DNA of 64,000 bases from Bacillus sp. Cs-700 (lineage in GTDB: Bacteria; Bacillota; Bacilli; Bacillales; Guptibacillaceae). Position 1 is the first letter of the stretch, and each line of letters starts with the position of its first letter. Location: assembly GCF_011082085.1 (NCBI RefSeq), contig NZ_CP041063.1, positions 1,116,001 through 1,180,000 on the forward strand. Reading direction: 5' to 3'. The notes below the pieces were generated by a model. It saw only the letters and a list, made by a program, of their open reading frames with translations. It did not search any database and was not told where the DNA came from. Positions 45,466 through 54,686 of this stretch are shown in pieces. The position numbers were made by a program, and so were the translations under genes.

Positions 45466-46584
45466 ATGAATGAAATTACCCACCGTAGTAAAACAAGACC
45501 TGTTAAAGTAGGTCCTTTAACGATAGGCGGTAACGATGAAGTTATTATTCAAAGTATGACGACAACTAAAACGCACGATGTGGAAGCAACAGTAGCTGAA
45601 ATTAATCGTCTTGAAGAAGCTGGTTGTCAGATCGTACGTGTTGCTTGTCCAGATGATCGAGCTGCAGATGCGATTCCAGAAATTAAAAAAAGAATCAATA
45701 TTCCTCTTGTCGTTGACATCCATTTCAATTACAAGCTTGCCCTCAAAGCAATTGAAGGTGGAGCTGACAAGATTCGAATTAACCCAGGTAACATTGGGCG
45801 TCGTGAAAAAGTCGAGGCAGTTGTTAAGGCAGCTAAAGAAAAAGGTATTCCAATTCGTATTGGGGTAAACGCTGGTTCACTAGAGCGTAAAATCCTTGAG
45901 AAATATGGATACCCAACGGCTGAAGGTATGCTTGAAAGTGCCCTTCACCACATTAAAATTCTTGAAGACCTTGATTTCTACGATATTATTGTCTCAATGA
46001 AAGCATCTGATGTACAACTTGCTACAGAAGCTTATGAGCTCGCAGCTCGCTCATTTGATTATCCATTACACCTTGGGATCACAGAATCTGGAACGCTATT
46101 TGCTGGTACAGTAAAAAGCGCCGCTGGTTTAGGTGTTATTCTTTCTAAAGGTATTGGAAATACTGCACGTATCTCTCTAAGTGCTGACCCTGTTGAAGAA
46201 GTTAAAGTAGCTAGAGAACTTCTTAAATCATTTGGTCTCGCCGCGAATGCTGCAACATTAATTTCTTGTCCAACATGTGGACGGATTGAAATTGATTTAA
46301 TTTCGATTGCAAATGAAGTTGAAGAGTATATTTCAACGATCAAAGCACCAATTAAAGTAGCTGTGCTTGGCTGCGCCGTAAACGGCCCTGGTGAAGCACG
46401 TGAAGCTGATATTGGTATTGCAGGCGCTAGAGGTGAAGGTCTTCTCTTCCGTCACGGAGAAATCATCCGCAAGGTTCCTGAAGAAACAATGGTAGAAGAA
46501 TTGAAAAAAGAAGTAGATAAAATAGCAGAAGAACACTACAAGAAAATGGCAGAAGAAAAAGAGAAAGCGGAAGCTAACTCTTAA
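45466..46584 (+). CDS. ispG: 4-hydroxy-3-methylbut-2-enyl diphosphate synthase (IspG/GcpE)
   Basis: Penultimate step of the MEP isoprenoid pathway: reduces MEcPP to HMBPP using a [4Fe-4S] cluster. The TIM-barrel part starts [20 protein letters not shown]. Cluster Cys are in [13 protein letters not shown] (about residue 268-271) and [10 protein letters not shown] (about 303), with [15 protein letters not shown] following. 372 aa, with a Lys/Glu-rich C-terminal tail. AAAAGGAGC precedes the ATG. ispH, the next enzyme, is also in this window. Confidence 0.97.
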   Translation: MNEITHRSKTRPVKVGPLTIGGNDEVIIQSMTTTKTHDVEATVAEINRLEEAGCQIVRVACPDDRAADAIPEIKKRINIPLVVDIHFNYKLALKAIEGGADKIRINPGNIGRREKVEAVVKAAKEKGIPIRIGVNAGSLERKILEKYGYPTAEGMLESALHHIKILEDLDFYDIIVSMKASDVQLATEAYELAARSFDYPLHLGITESGTLFAGTVKSAAGLGVILSKGIGNTARISLSADPVEEVKVARELLKSFGLAANAATLISCPTCGRIEIDLISIANEVEEYISTIKAPIKVAVLGCAVNGPGEAREADIGIAGARGEGLLFRHGEIIRKVPEETMVEELKKEVDKIAEEHYKKMAEEKEKAEANS

Positions 46585-46602
46585 GAAATTGTTCTGTAGA
46601 AA

Positions 46603-46636
46603 CGAAAAGCCAGGCACGAAAGAGTGCCTGGCTTTT
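46603..46636. terminator. Bidirectional terminator between ispG and yqfX
   Basis: Stem AAAGCCAGGCAC / GTGCCTGGCTTT with an 8-nt loop between two convergent genes, A and T runs on both sides. Confidence 0.85.
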
Positions 46637-46653
46637 CTATTTCGGTTACTTAA

Positions 46654-47055
46654 CTAAAAGAACGGTGCGAAGAATAAGCTGATGATCATTGAAGCGGCAC
46701 CGACACCTATCGCCCATGATCCAAGCGTTGTCAGTCCCTTTCTCCTAGCAACAAATCCTACCACAATTCCCGCTGCTCCAAGAATGACGGGAAGAATGAA
46801 CAAAGAAATAACGGATAGAGCAAGCGCTGCTACACCAATACCTACTCCTGTTTTTTCTTGTTCCTGTCTTTTAGCTTCAAAGTGTTCATGATGCTCTTCA
46901 GAAGTTGGACGTTCATTTTCAGGTGACTGTAAATAAGGGCGGTCCATTACACCGGGAGCTACTTCCGCTGCTGCTTCTTCATAATAATCCTCTTCAGCGC
47001 GTACCTCTCGCTCCTCGATCAGGTCCAGATCCTCATCTTGTCTGTCTTCTGTCAT
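46654..47055 (-). CDS. yqfX: YqfX-like membrane protein
   Basis: A 133-residue protein with a long, very acidic soluble N-terminus (about 1-70, rich in Glu and Asp) and two hydrophobic segments in the C-terminal half (GIGVAALALSVISLFILPVILGA..., then SWAIGVGAASMIISLFF), separated by a short basic loop (ARRKG). Layout and position between ispG and yqfW fit B. subtilis YqfX; function unknown. GAGGG spaced 6 nt supports the ATG at 47055 rather than 47061. Confidence 0.78.
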   Translation of the reverse strand: MTEDRQDEDLDLIEEREVRAEEDYYEEAAAEVAPGVMDRPYLQSPENERPTSEEHHEHFEAKRQEQEKTGVGIGVAALALSVISLFILPVILGAAGIVVGFVARRKGLTTLGSWAIGVGAASMIISLFFAPFF

Positions 47056-47206
47056 ATACATCCCTCACTTTGCCTTAATGTGGAGCATGCTTAGTATTCG
47101 TAAGGAAACCAAAGATTATGTTTAATTCTTCAGTAAGATCCTTCCAACTCAAGTCCTTTGCTTCTGTGTTATGATAATAAATGAGATCACAAAAAGGGGT
47201 TTTATC

Positions 47207-47785
47207 ATGACTATCAAAAGACTCGGACTTGATATTGATGGAACAGTCACAAGTCCTAAAACATTCCTTCCATATTTAAACTCATCATTTAATAAGAAAT
47301 TGTCACTCGATGATCTAACAGAGTATAATCTTGCGAATATCCTCGGCATTCATAAAGATGAATTCTTTAAGTGGTTAAAAGCAAATGAAAAAAACATTTA
47401 TGCTAACGCAATAATTGCTGATGATGCTCATCCAATATTGAAATCTTGGGAAGGAAAGTACGACCTTTTCTACATCAGTGCCAGAGGGAATCACCTTCTT
47501 GATACAACAAAAAATTGGTTTGCTGCAAATTCTGTTCCGTTCCACCACATTGAGCTTATTGGAAAACATGATAAAATTGACGCGATAAAAAAACATGGTG
47601 TTGACGTATTTTTTGAAGACAAACATGATAATGCTTGTGCCATTGCAGAAGAGTGTCAAATACCTGTTATTCTTTTTAATACACCTTATAATCAAGGAAC
47701 TGTTCCTTCTAATGTTTCCCGATTAGAATCGTGGCATGAAGCACGTCAATGGATTCAACTTCGCAACAAAAGCGGCAGAGCCTGA
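47207..47785 (+). CDS. yqfW: Putative nucleotidase YqfW (HAD superfamily, NT5C type)
   Basis: HAD-fold hydrolase of the 5'(3')-deoxyribonucleotidase type. Motif I GLDIDGTVTSP at the N-terminus, motif II FYISARGNHLLD near residue 87, a Lys in HDKIDAIKKHG and motif IV VFFEDKHDNACAIAEE near residue 137. 192 aa. AAGGGG supports the ATG at 47207. The 3' end lies inside the terminator shared with zur. Confidence 0.87.
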   Translation: MTIKRLGLDIDGTVTSPKTFLPYLNSSFNKKLSLDDLTEYNLANILGIHKDEFFKWLKANEKNIYANAIIADDAHPILKSWEGKYDLFYISARGNHLLDTTKNWFAANSVPFHHIELIGKHDKIDAIKKHGVDVFFEDKHDNACAIAEECQIPVILFNTPYNQGTVPSNVSRLESWHEARQWIQLRNKSGRA

Positions 47786-47800
47786 GCTCTACCGCTTTTA
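47768..47800. terminator. Bidirectional terminator between yqfW and zur
   Basis: Long stem AAAGCGG-C-AGAGC / GCTCT-A-CCGCTTT with a CTGA loop, overlapping the 3' ends of both convergent genes. Confidence 0.75.
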
Positions 47801-48214
47801 ATTTGCTTGACATTCGTCACAGCGTCCGTACACCTCAAATTTATGACCAGTTACTTCAAACCCTGTATCCCCCACTGGAATAGCTTCCATAGGACAAGAA
47901 TCGATATGACGTGTTTTTCCGCAGTCCAGGCAAATGAGGTGATGATGATGACTTTGTGTTGCACAGCTAAGTCGATAGCGCTTTTCACCATTCCATTCCG
48001 TCTCTTCTAAAATAGCCAGGTCGGTAAATAGCGTCAAATTTCGGTATATCGTATCTACGCTCATCCCAGGATAACTTCTCTGCATATGATTCAGTACATC
48101 CCTTGCGGAGAGATACCTCTTCTCTTTAGCAAATAACGTCACAAGATCTTCGCGCTTCTCAGTATATTTATAGCCTTGTTCTTTTAAAATACGCAATGCT
48201 GTAGAGACATTCAT
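47798..48214 (-). CDS. zur: Zinc uptake regulator Zur (Fur family)
   Basis: Dimeric DNA-binding repressor that senses zinc. The N-terminal winged helix includes YTEKREDLVTLFAKEKRYLSARDVLNHM and SVDTIYRNLTLF; the dimerisation domain has HHHHLICLDCGKTRHID (about residue 88-103) and CDECQ at the C-terminus, giving two CxxC pairs for structural zinc. 138 aa. In B. subtilis zur (yqfV) lies here without the transporter; in this window it is the last gene of znuC-znuB-zur, so it can repress its own operon. Confidence 0.92.
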   Translation of the reverse strand: MNVSTALRILKEQGYKYTEKREDLVTLFAKEKRYLSARDVLNHMQRSYPGMSVDTIYRNLTLFTDLAILEETEWNGEKRYRLSCATQSHHHHLICLDCGKTRHIDSCPMEAIPVGDTGFEVTGHKFEVYGRCDECQAN

Positions 48215-48231
48215 ACTTCCACCTCATCATA

Positions 48232-49071
48232 TTAAGATTTCCATTGTTTAATTCGCTTTACCAAAAGTACGAACAGTAAAATAAATGCTGATAAAAGAAC
48301 GATTGTTCCACCTGGCGCGATATCAAGATAATAAGCCAGGACAAGTCCTCCAAGTACAGCCACCTCACCGAAAATAATTGAATAGGCAATCGTCTGCTTA
48401 AATCCACGTGCAATTCGAATGCTAGCGGCCACAGGAAGCGTCATTAGTGCAGAAACCAATAACACCCCTACAATTTGCATTGAAACAGCAATTACAAATG
48501 CCACGAGTAAAATAAAAATGAAATGGATCCATTTTGCCCTTACTCCTGATACAATTGCTTGTTCTTCATCGAATGAAAGGAAGAACAGTTCTTTATATAA
48601 TAGTGTTACGACAATAACAACAATCACACTAATGATTGCAACTGCCATTAAGTCACTTCGACTTATAGCAATCACACTTCCGAATAAGTAATTAAACAAA
48701 TCCGAATTAAATCCATCTGCTAAAGATAAAAAGACTACCCCTAAACCAATGCCACCAGACAGCGTAATCGGAATAGCAAGCTCTTCAAAATGCTTATATA
48801 CTTTACGAAGCTGTTCAATAAATAACGAGCCCGCTGCTGAAAAACCCATTCCCATATAAACAGGATTAACACCTTGCCAAAATGTAGAATACTTGCCCAG
48901 AAGCAGGCTAGCGGCAATTCCAGCTAGTGTTATATGTGATAAGGCATCGGCAATTAATGCCTGTCTTCTAACAACAATAAATACCCCAAGAAGCGGTGCA
49001 ATAATTCCAATTAAAATACCTGCCAAAAATGCATTTTGTAAAAACTCAAATTTCCATAAAGCTTGAATCAT
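48232..49071 (-). CDS. znuB: Zinc ABC transporter permease ZnuB
   Basis: Membrane subunit of 279 residues with about eight hydrophobic segments and no soluble domain, family ABC-3. The characteristic VVRRQALIADALSHITLAGIA (about residue 33) and ALMTLPVAASIRIARGFK motifs are present. GGAGG inside the znuC 3' end serves it. Zinc (or manganese) is the expected substrate; the adjacent zur gene and Zur site favour zinc. Confidence 0.92.
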   Translation of the reverse strand: MIQALWKFEFLQNAFLAGILIGIIAPLLGVFIVVRRQALIADALSHITLAGIAASLLLGKYSTFWQGVNPVYMGMGFSAAGSLFIEQLRKVYKHFEELAIPITLSGGIGLGVVFLSLADGFNSDLFNYLFGSVIAISRSDLMAVAIISVIVVIVVTLLYKELFFLSFDEEQAIVSGVRAKWIHFIFILLVAFVIAVSMQIVGVLLVSALMTLPVAASIRIARGFKQTIAYSIIFGEVAVLGGLVLAYYLDIAPGGTIVLLSAFILLFVLLVKRIKQWKS

Positions 49072-49074
49072 TTT

Positions 49075-49851
49075 CTAAAAGCCTCCATGATCATGATCGT
49101 GACTTAATACATGAACATGATGGCCATAAAAACCTGATAATTCACGTTCATTAAACTGTTCAAATTCATTCGTTTCTCCATGAAAATGAAGCGTTTTGTT
49201 TAGACAAGCAACGTGCGTCACTTTGTCCGTAATCGTTCCGATATCGTGTGTAACAAGCAATAAGGTAATCCCATTATCCTTATTCAATTTACCGAGAAGC
49301 TCATAAAAATCACTTGTAGAATTCGCATCTACTCCTACTGTCGGTTCATCAAGAATGAGAATTTCCGGTTGACTGACCAATGCTCTTGCAATAAATACCC
49401 GTTGCTGCTGGCCGCCTGAAAGTTCCCCAATATTACTGGATGCAAAATCGCTCATTCCAACTAATTGCAGAGCATCCATGACTGCCTTTCGATCATTTGT
49501 TTTCATAAATTTGAATAAACCAAGTTTGCTTGTCAGTCCCATTGAAACAACTTCAAATACAGAAGCAGGGAAACCAGAATTAAAACTATTGGCTTTTTGT
49601 GAAACGTAACCAATTTTACTCCAATCATGAAATTTACTCATTTTTTTACCGAAAATATGAACAGAGCCTTTTTGAGCTTTTAATAAACCGAAGATAATTT
49701 TAATTAAAGTTGATTTTCCAGATCCATTTGGCCCCACCAATCCAACAAAGGCCCCTCGAGGGATCGAGAAAGTAATATCCTCTAGTACATTGCCATCTCC
49801 ATAATGGAAAGAAATGTCCTTAAGATCGATTAAATTATTAGAAGTACTCAT
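49075..49851 (-). CDS. znuC: Zinc ABC transporter ATP-binding protein ZnuC
   Basis: ATPase of the zinc importer. Walker A VGPNGSGKSTLIKIIFG, signature [14 protein letters not shown], Walker B EILILDEPTVGVD and the switch His in LLVTHDIGTIT. A His-rich C-terminal tail (HHVHVLSHDHDHGGF) may bind metal. AGGTAATAAA supports the ATG at 49851 (258 aa); the frame is open to 49866. No ZnuA substrate-binding protein is encoded in this operon. Confidence 0.92.
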   Translation of the reverse strand: MSTSNNLIDLKDISFHYGDGNVLEDITFSIPRGAFVGLVGPNGSGKSTLIKIIFGLLKAQKGSVHIFGKKMSKFHDWSKIGYVSQKANSFNSGFPASVFEVVSMGLTSKLGLFKFMKTNDRKAVMDALQLVGMSDFASSNIGELSGGQQQRVFIARALVSQPEILILDEPTVGVDANSTSDFYELLGKLNKDNGITLLLVTHDIGTITDKVTHVACLNKTLHFHGETNEFEQFNERELSGFYGHHVHVLSHDHDHGGF

Positions 49852-49868
49852 TTTATTACCTACCATCT

Positions 49869-49887
49869 ATAAGAATCATTACGATTT
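49869..49887 (-). promoter_or_regulatory. Zur operator upstream of znuC
   Basis: The minus-strand sequence AAATCGTAATGATTCTTAT has a complete left half of the Bacillus Zur box (AAATCGTAATnATTACGATTT) and a partial right half. It lies about 20 bp upstream of znuC, suitable for repression when zinc is plentiful. Confidence 0.75.
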
Positions 49888-50005
49888 ACATTATGTAGTA
49901 TACATGACATCAGGAGTGTTTGTAAATTTAAATACTGATGTCACTCCCCTTTTTCATCTTCATGTATAATGAAAACAAAATTCATTTTTAGAAAGGAATT
50001 TCAAC

Positions 50006-51541
50006 TTGTCTCGAAAATCTTATTATGCTGTCATTGATATGGGATCAAACACGATTCGACTTGTTATCTATAAATTAAATTCATTCGGTGAATTACAGGA
50101 AGAACAAAATCTCAAAGTTACAGCTCGTTTGCGTTCCTATCTTGAAGAAGACTTAACAATTAATTCAGAAGGTTTAAATGTCATCCTTACGACTTTGCAG
50201 CACTTCCAAACAGTCACAAGATCATATAACTTAAAAAAAGTTAATTTAATTGCAACTGCAGCTGTCCGACAGGCGAAAAACCGAAGTACGATTATGCGAT
50301 TAATAGTGAATGAAACAGATTTCAAAGTTAACATTCTAAGTGAAAAAGAAGAAGCTTACTACGGTTATCTTTCTGTCATTCAGTCCACTAATCTTCAAGA
50401 TGGCTATACAATTGATATAGGTGGCGGTAGTACGGAAATCACCTATTTGGAAGATCGTCAAATGAAATATTACCATAGTTTTCCTTTTGGAGCTCTTACA
50501 CTACAGGAAGAATTTATTCATAGTGAAAAACCTACAACAAAAGAAATAGGAAAGCTCCGTAATTTTTTAAACGAGCAGTTTAAAACCATTCCATGGATAA
50601 ATAAGCGAGGCTTGAGAGTTGCTGGTATTGGTGGGAGCGCACGAAACCTTTCTCTTATGCATCAAAAAAAGTATCACTATCCTCTTTCAGGCATTCATCA
50701 TTACGAATTTCCTGCTGATCAAATAGAAGGTATGATCGCTCAATTAAATACCTTATCTTTAAGTCAACGAAAAAAAGTAGAAGGACTATCAAAAGAAAGG
50801 GCGGATATCATCATTCCAGCCGTACAAGCGATTGAGACATTCACTTCATTTGTACAGGCTCCTTCCTTTTTAATGTGCCGCAAAGGGTTACGTGAAGGCT
50901 TTATGTACGAAACTCTCATTACAAACAAGGTAACGGATCGATTTCCAAATATCATCGAGCGTAACGTGGAATCATTAGTTTCGAAATACAATATTAACAC
51001 TGTAAAAGTTGATGTGAATAAGAGGATAGCTTTTCTTCTCTCAAGAGAATTGCAAAGGGCAGGATTGCTTTTAAATTCAGATTATGACAACCTGCTGGCT
51101 CAAGCTGCAAAACTAAATTATCTTGGCGATCACATCGAGAGTGAATCAGTAAGTCAACACACCTTTTATATTTTATCTAATACTGCCTTAAATGGTGTGA
51201 ATCATAAGGATCGCATTATTCTCGCTCTTTTAGCATCTTTTAAAAATAGATCAACCTATCAGGAATTCTCTGCCCCCTACACATCTTGGTTTAACGGTGA
51301 TGAGTTAGATCAAATTGAAATACTAGGAGCGGTACTAAAACTTTCCTATTTTTTAAACACAACAAATCGTGATGTTGTACACCAAATCTCGCTCACTGAT
51401 GTTAATTCTGATCGATTTACATTGGAAATATACAGTACGAAAAGTTTTCTTTTTGAGAAAGAAAAATGCGAAAAGCATATTAAGCATCTCGAAAGAGCAC
51501 TCTCAATGAATATTACTTTAAAATTCCTTCTTAAGCCATGA
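50006..51541 (+). CDS. ppx: Ppx/GppA family exopolyphosphatase
   Basis: Removes terminal phosphate from polyphosphate (or hydrolyses pppGpp). ASKHA-fold motifs: VIDMGSNTIRLVIY at the N-terminus, YTIDIGGGSTEITYL near residue 135, VAGIGGSARNLS near 208, and a C-terminal HD-like helical domain with AAKLNYLGDHIE. 511 aa. The start is TTG at 50006 with AAAGGA 8 nt upstream. Pairing with ppk suggests polyphosphate turnover. Confidence 0.92.
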   Translation: MSRKSYYAVIDMGSNTIRLVIYKLNSFGELQEEQNLKVTARLRSYLEEDLTINSEGLNVILTTLQHFQTVTRSYNLKKVNLIATAAVRQAKNRSTIMRLIVNETDFKVNILSEKEEAYYGYLSVIQSTNLQDGYTIDIGGGSTEITYLEDRQMKYYHSFPFGALTLQEEFIHSEKPTTKEIGKLRNFLNEQFKTIPWINKRGLRVAGIGGSARNLSLMHQKKYHYPLSGIHHYEFPADQIEGMIAQLNTLSLSQRKKVEGLSKERADIIIPAVQAIETFTSFVQAPSFLMCRKGLREGFMYETLITNKVTDRFPNIIERNVESLVSKYNINTVKVDVNKRIAFLLSRELQRAGLLLNSDYDNLLAQAAKLNYLGDHIESESVSQHTFYILSNTALNGVNHKDRIILALLASFKNRSTYQEFSAPYTSWFNGDELDQIEILGAVLKLSYFLNTTNRDVVHQISLTDVNSDRFTLEIYSTKSFLFEKEKCEKHIKHLERALSMNITLKFLLKP

Positions 51542-51544
51542 TTT

Positions 51545-51598
51545 TTTACAATTTCATTACAATTCCATATGAAGAATTCAATTAATTTCTGGTAAAAT
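51545..51598 (+). promoter_or_regulatory. Possible PhoP box and -10 upstream of ppk
   Basis: TTTACA (51545-51550) and ATTACA (51556-51561) are 11 bp apart, followed 11 bp later by a poor ATATGA. A candidate -10 TAAAAT lies at 51593-51598. Weaker than the pst box but with the same spacing. Confidence 0.45.
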
Positions 51599-51631
51599 GG
51601 ACTTCAGCAACTCATAAAGGAAGGTAATGGA

Positions 51632-53734
51632 ATGAAGGAATTAGACAGCAATCCTAAAAAATTGAATATAGCTTCTTCTGATTATTACAACAACCGTGAA
51701 CTTAGCTGGCTTGGCTTCAATGAAAGAGTACTAGAAGAAGCGGTGGATGAACGAAATCCTCTATTGGAACGGTTGAAATTCCTTTCGATTTTTAGTTCAA
51801 ATTTGGATGAGTTTTTCATGGTTCGAGTGGCGGGTCTAAAGGACCAGATCGCCGCAGGATTTGAAAAGCCTGAAAACAAAGCAGGTTTAACACCCAAAGA
51901 GCAGTTGGCTGAAATATTTCAAATAAATCATGGTCTCGTTGATCATCAATATGAAACATTCACCCATTCTCTTCTTCCCTCCCTGCAAAACGAGAACATT
52001 CATATGCTTAAATGTGAGACGTTAACAGAAGCTGAACGATCTTTCGTTAACGATCATTTTGAAAATCTAATTTATCCTAGTTTAACTCCTATGGCGATTG
52101 ATGCGTACCGCCCATTCCCCGTCATTCCAAATAAAGCGTTAAATATTGCTATTATCTTACAAAAAGAAGACGATGAAACTTCCGAAAATCACCTAGCTAT
52201 CGTGCGAATTCCACCTGCACTTGATCGTTTTATTGAGGTTCCTTCACTTGATTCAAAACGATGTTTTGTTCTTTTAGAAGATGTTATAAGCCAAAATTGT
52301 TACAAGCTTTTTGAAGGTTACCGCGTTATATCTACAACTCAATTTCGTATTACTCGTAACGCAGATTTATCAATTCATGAAGAAGGTGCCCGAGATCTTC
52401 TTGAAGTTATTGAAGAGGAATTAAAGAAACGAAAGTGGGGCGCGGCGGTTCGTCTTGAAATTCGAAGAGATTGGAATGACAAAACCGCAACTCGTTTTCT
52501 AATTGAAAAACTCGAGCTCCATGAGAAAGATGTTTATATTGTAGACGGTCCGATTGACCTTACATTTTTATTTGGGTTTTACAAAACACTAAGCGATACC
52601 CATGATCATTTACTATTTGAAACCCTTGTTCCCAAAATTCCACGAGCACTTCAAAATGAGCGTTCCATGTTTTCAACTTTATTAAATAGGGATATTTTTT
52701 TGCATCATCCTTTTGAATCATTTGATCCTATTGTTGATTTCATTCAACAAGCATCCGTTGATCCTAAAGTACTTGCGATAAAACAAACACTTTATAGAGT
52801 GAGTGAAGATTCTCCGATCATTAACGCTCTAGCAAAAGCTTCAGAAAACGGTAAGCTTGTCACAGTACTAGTTGAATTAAAGGCACGATTTGATGAAGAA
52901 AACAATATTCAGTGGGCTAAGAAACTAGAGAAATCTGGTGTTAACGTCATCTACGGTATGACTTCTTTAAAAACTCATAGTAAAATCACGCTCGTAGTTC
53001 GCAAAGATCGTAATGTCATTCAGCGTTTTGTTCACCTTGGTACAGGCAACTATAATGATGCGACTGCAAAAGTTTACACCGATATGGGACTACTAACCTC
53101 AAATCAAAAATTGGGTATTGATGCGACAAATTTCTTTAATTATTTAAGTGGGTACCGTACAAAACCAGATTGGTACTACTTCTCTATTTCACCTGGTGAG
53201 ATTAAAGAATCGTTCATTGAGCTCATTGAAAAGGAAATGGAATATCATCGTAGAACTGGAAGAGGACGCATTATTGCTAAAATGAATTCTCTTACAGATA
53301 AAGACCTTATTATGCAATTTTATAAAGCCTCACAAATGGGAGTAAAAATCGACTTAATCGTGAGAGGAATTTGCTGTCTTCGCCCAGGAATAGAAGGTGT
53401 GAGTAGTCATATTACCGTGCGGAGCATAGTGGGCCAGTTTCTTGAACACACGCGAATTTTTTACTTCCATCATAGTGGAGAGGAAAACATCTATCTCTCT
53501 TCAGCAGATATGATGACTCGAAACATGGATAAACGAATTGAAATCCTATTTCCTATACTCCAATCAAATTTAAAACAAAAAGTAAAAGCAACGTTAGACC
53601 TCATTCTAAAGGACAATGAGAAAGCAAGGGTTCAGGATAGTAATGGTATTTATCACTATGTCGAAAAGAATACAAATGAACCCCCCATTAATAGTCAACA
53701 AAAATTAATGCAGAATCCATTTTCTTATTTATAA
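51632..53734 (+). CDS. ppk1: Polyphosphate kinase 1
   Basis: Synthesises polyphosphate from ATP. 700 aa with PPK1 domains: N-terminal NRELSWLGFNERVLEEA (about residue 20), middle domain, and two phospholipase D-like C-terminal domains with the autophosphorylated His in SLKTHSKITLVVRK (about residue 448) and the RNMDKRIEILFPI motif near 632; HLGTGNYND also matches. GGAAGG precedes the ATG. It may have its own promoter in the 90-bp gap after ppx. Confidence 0.96.
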   Translation: MKELDSNPKKLNIASSDYYNNRELSWLGFNERVLEEAVDERNPLLERLKFLSIFSSNLDEFFMVRVAGLKDQIAAGFEKPENKAGLTPKEQLAEIFQINHGLVDHQYETFTHSLLPSLQNENIHMLKCETLTEAERSFVNDHFENLIYPSLTPMAIDAYRPFPVIPNKALNIAIILQKEDDETSENHLAIVRIPPALDRFIEVPSLDSKRCFVLLEDVISQNCYKLFEGYRVISTTQFRITRNADLSIHEEGARDLLEVIEEELKKRKWGAAVRLEIRRDWNDKTATRFLIEKLELHEKDVYIVDGPIDLTFLFGFYKTLSDTHDHLLFETLVPKIPRALQNERSMFSTLLNRDIFLHHPFESFDPIVDFIQQASVDPKVLAIKQTLYRVSEDSPIINALAKASENGKLVTVLVELKARFDEENNIQWAKKLEKSGVNVIYGMTSLKTHSKITLVVRKDRNVIQRFVHLGTGNYNDATAKVYTDMGLLTSNQKLGIDATNFFNYLSGYRTKPDWYYFSISPGEIKESFIELIEKEMEYHRRTGRGRIIAKMNSLTDKDLIMQFYKASQMGVKIDLIVRGICCLRPGIEGVSSHITVRSIVGQFLEHTRIFYFHHSGEENIYLSSADMMTRNMDKRIEILFPILQSNLKQKVKATLDLILKDNEKARVQDSNGIYHYVEKNTNEPPINSQQKLMQNPFSYL

Positions 53735-53738
53735 ATAA

Positions 53739-53768
53739 AAACCCCCTACTTTAAAGTAGGGGGTTTTC
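53739..53768. terminator. Bidirectional terminator between ppk and the transglycosylase gene
   Basis: Stem AAAACCCCCTACTTT / AAAGTAGGGGGTTTT, nearly loopless, with T runs both ways between convergent genes. Confidence 0.85.
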
Positions 53769-53804
53769 GCTTCCATTAAGAACGAAGCGAAGGTGCTATT
53801 TCAA

Positions 53805-54497
53805 CTACATATCATGGTTACTAGCCATTTCTTGAATCTCGTCTGAATAACCACTTCTAGGTGTTCCTTCATTTGCTACATAGGTTTTTAATCCACCGAT
53901 GCCACGGTTATAAGCCGTCAGCGCTTCATCCCAATTGCCGTATTTGTCATAAAGATAATCAAGATAAGTGACAGACAGGGTTATTGAAAAATAAGGGTCA
54001 AATAATTTTTCTTCCGTGTAGTCAATTCCAGCCATATCGGCAATCCACGGGGCGGTATTCTTCATAAATTGAGCCATGCCATACGCATGCCCATATTTTG
54101 TTTCTGGCCCGATAAGCTCTGGATCAAACGTATTACCTGTTTCTACCTTTAAAAGCTCATAAGCAATCGCAGGGTCAATATCTGCTTTCATTGACTGATA
54201 AGTTAGAAATAATCCCCACTTTTTGTTAAACTTCCCTTCACTGTCATTATAAAATTGCTCAGAGTATGCTTTGGCTTGTTTCCATTCTTCTACACTCACT
54301 GATTGCGTACCGAGTGAATAACCTGTTTCTTTCTCTAATCTAGTTATCGCTGTCTGTGTTTTGATCTGATCGTTCTGGGAAGATTTTTGATCCAACTCCC
54401 CAACCGTTGTTTTCGCATCGGCAACTTGTTCGTTAAAAAAGTGGAATTGTACGAGAATGATAGCTAGTACAAGTGTTAGAACAATAGCAGTGATCAT
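53805..54497 (-). CDS. Membrane-anchored lytic transglycosylase (SLT domain, YjbJ-like)
   Basis: Cleaves peptidoglycan glycan strands. An N-terminal anchor (ITAIVLTLVLAIILVQFHFF) precedes a coiled region and a C-terminal SLT domain: catalytic Glu in YELLKVETGNTFDPELIG, then HAYGMAQFMKNTAPWIAD and ALTAYNRGIGG. The frame is open to an ATG at 54605, which has no ribosome site; AAAGGAG at about 54552-54546 is correctly placed only for an ATC at 54536. The first ATG that keeps the anchor is 54497 and is listed here, but it also lacks a site. The start is therefore uncertain; the domain is not. Confidence 0.8.
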   Translation of the reverse strand: MITAIVLTLVLAIILVQFHFFNEQVADAKTTVGELDQKSSQNDQIKTQTAITRLEKETGYSLGTQSVSVEEWKQAKAYSEQFYNDSEGKFNKKWGLFLTYQSMKADIDPAIAYELLKVETGNTFDPELIGPETKYGHAYGMAQFMKNTAPWIADMAGIDYTEEKLFDPYFSITLSVTYLDYLYDKYGNWDEALTAYNRGIGGLKTYVANEGTPRSGYSDEIQEMASNHDM

Positions 54498-54658
54498 TGA
54501 CAGAGTTTTTTTTAGGTTGTTTTGAATAAAATTGATAGTGTTGCACTCCTTTACAACTGGTATTAATAAAGCTGAAGAGCACCAGTTAAGGTTATACCCT
54601 AACATTTATATCTCAAACCTTTCTACTATTTTGCTCATCAATGGACATTCTTTTATAA

Positions 54659-54686
54659 GAAAAAAGGCCCCAATTGAAGGAGCCTA
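54659..54686 (-). terminator. Terminator after yqfU
   Basis: Stem AGGCTCC / GGGGCCT with a 7-nt loop and TTTTTT on the minus strand, overlapping the yqfU stop. Confidence 0.72.
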
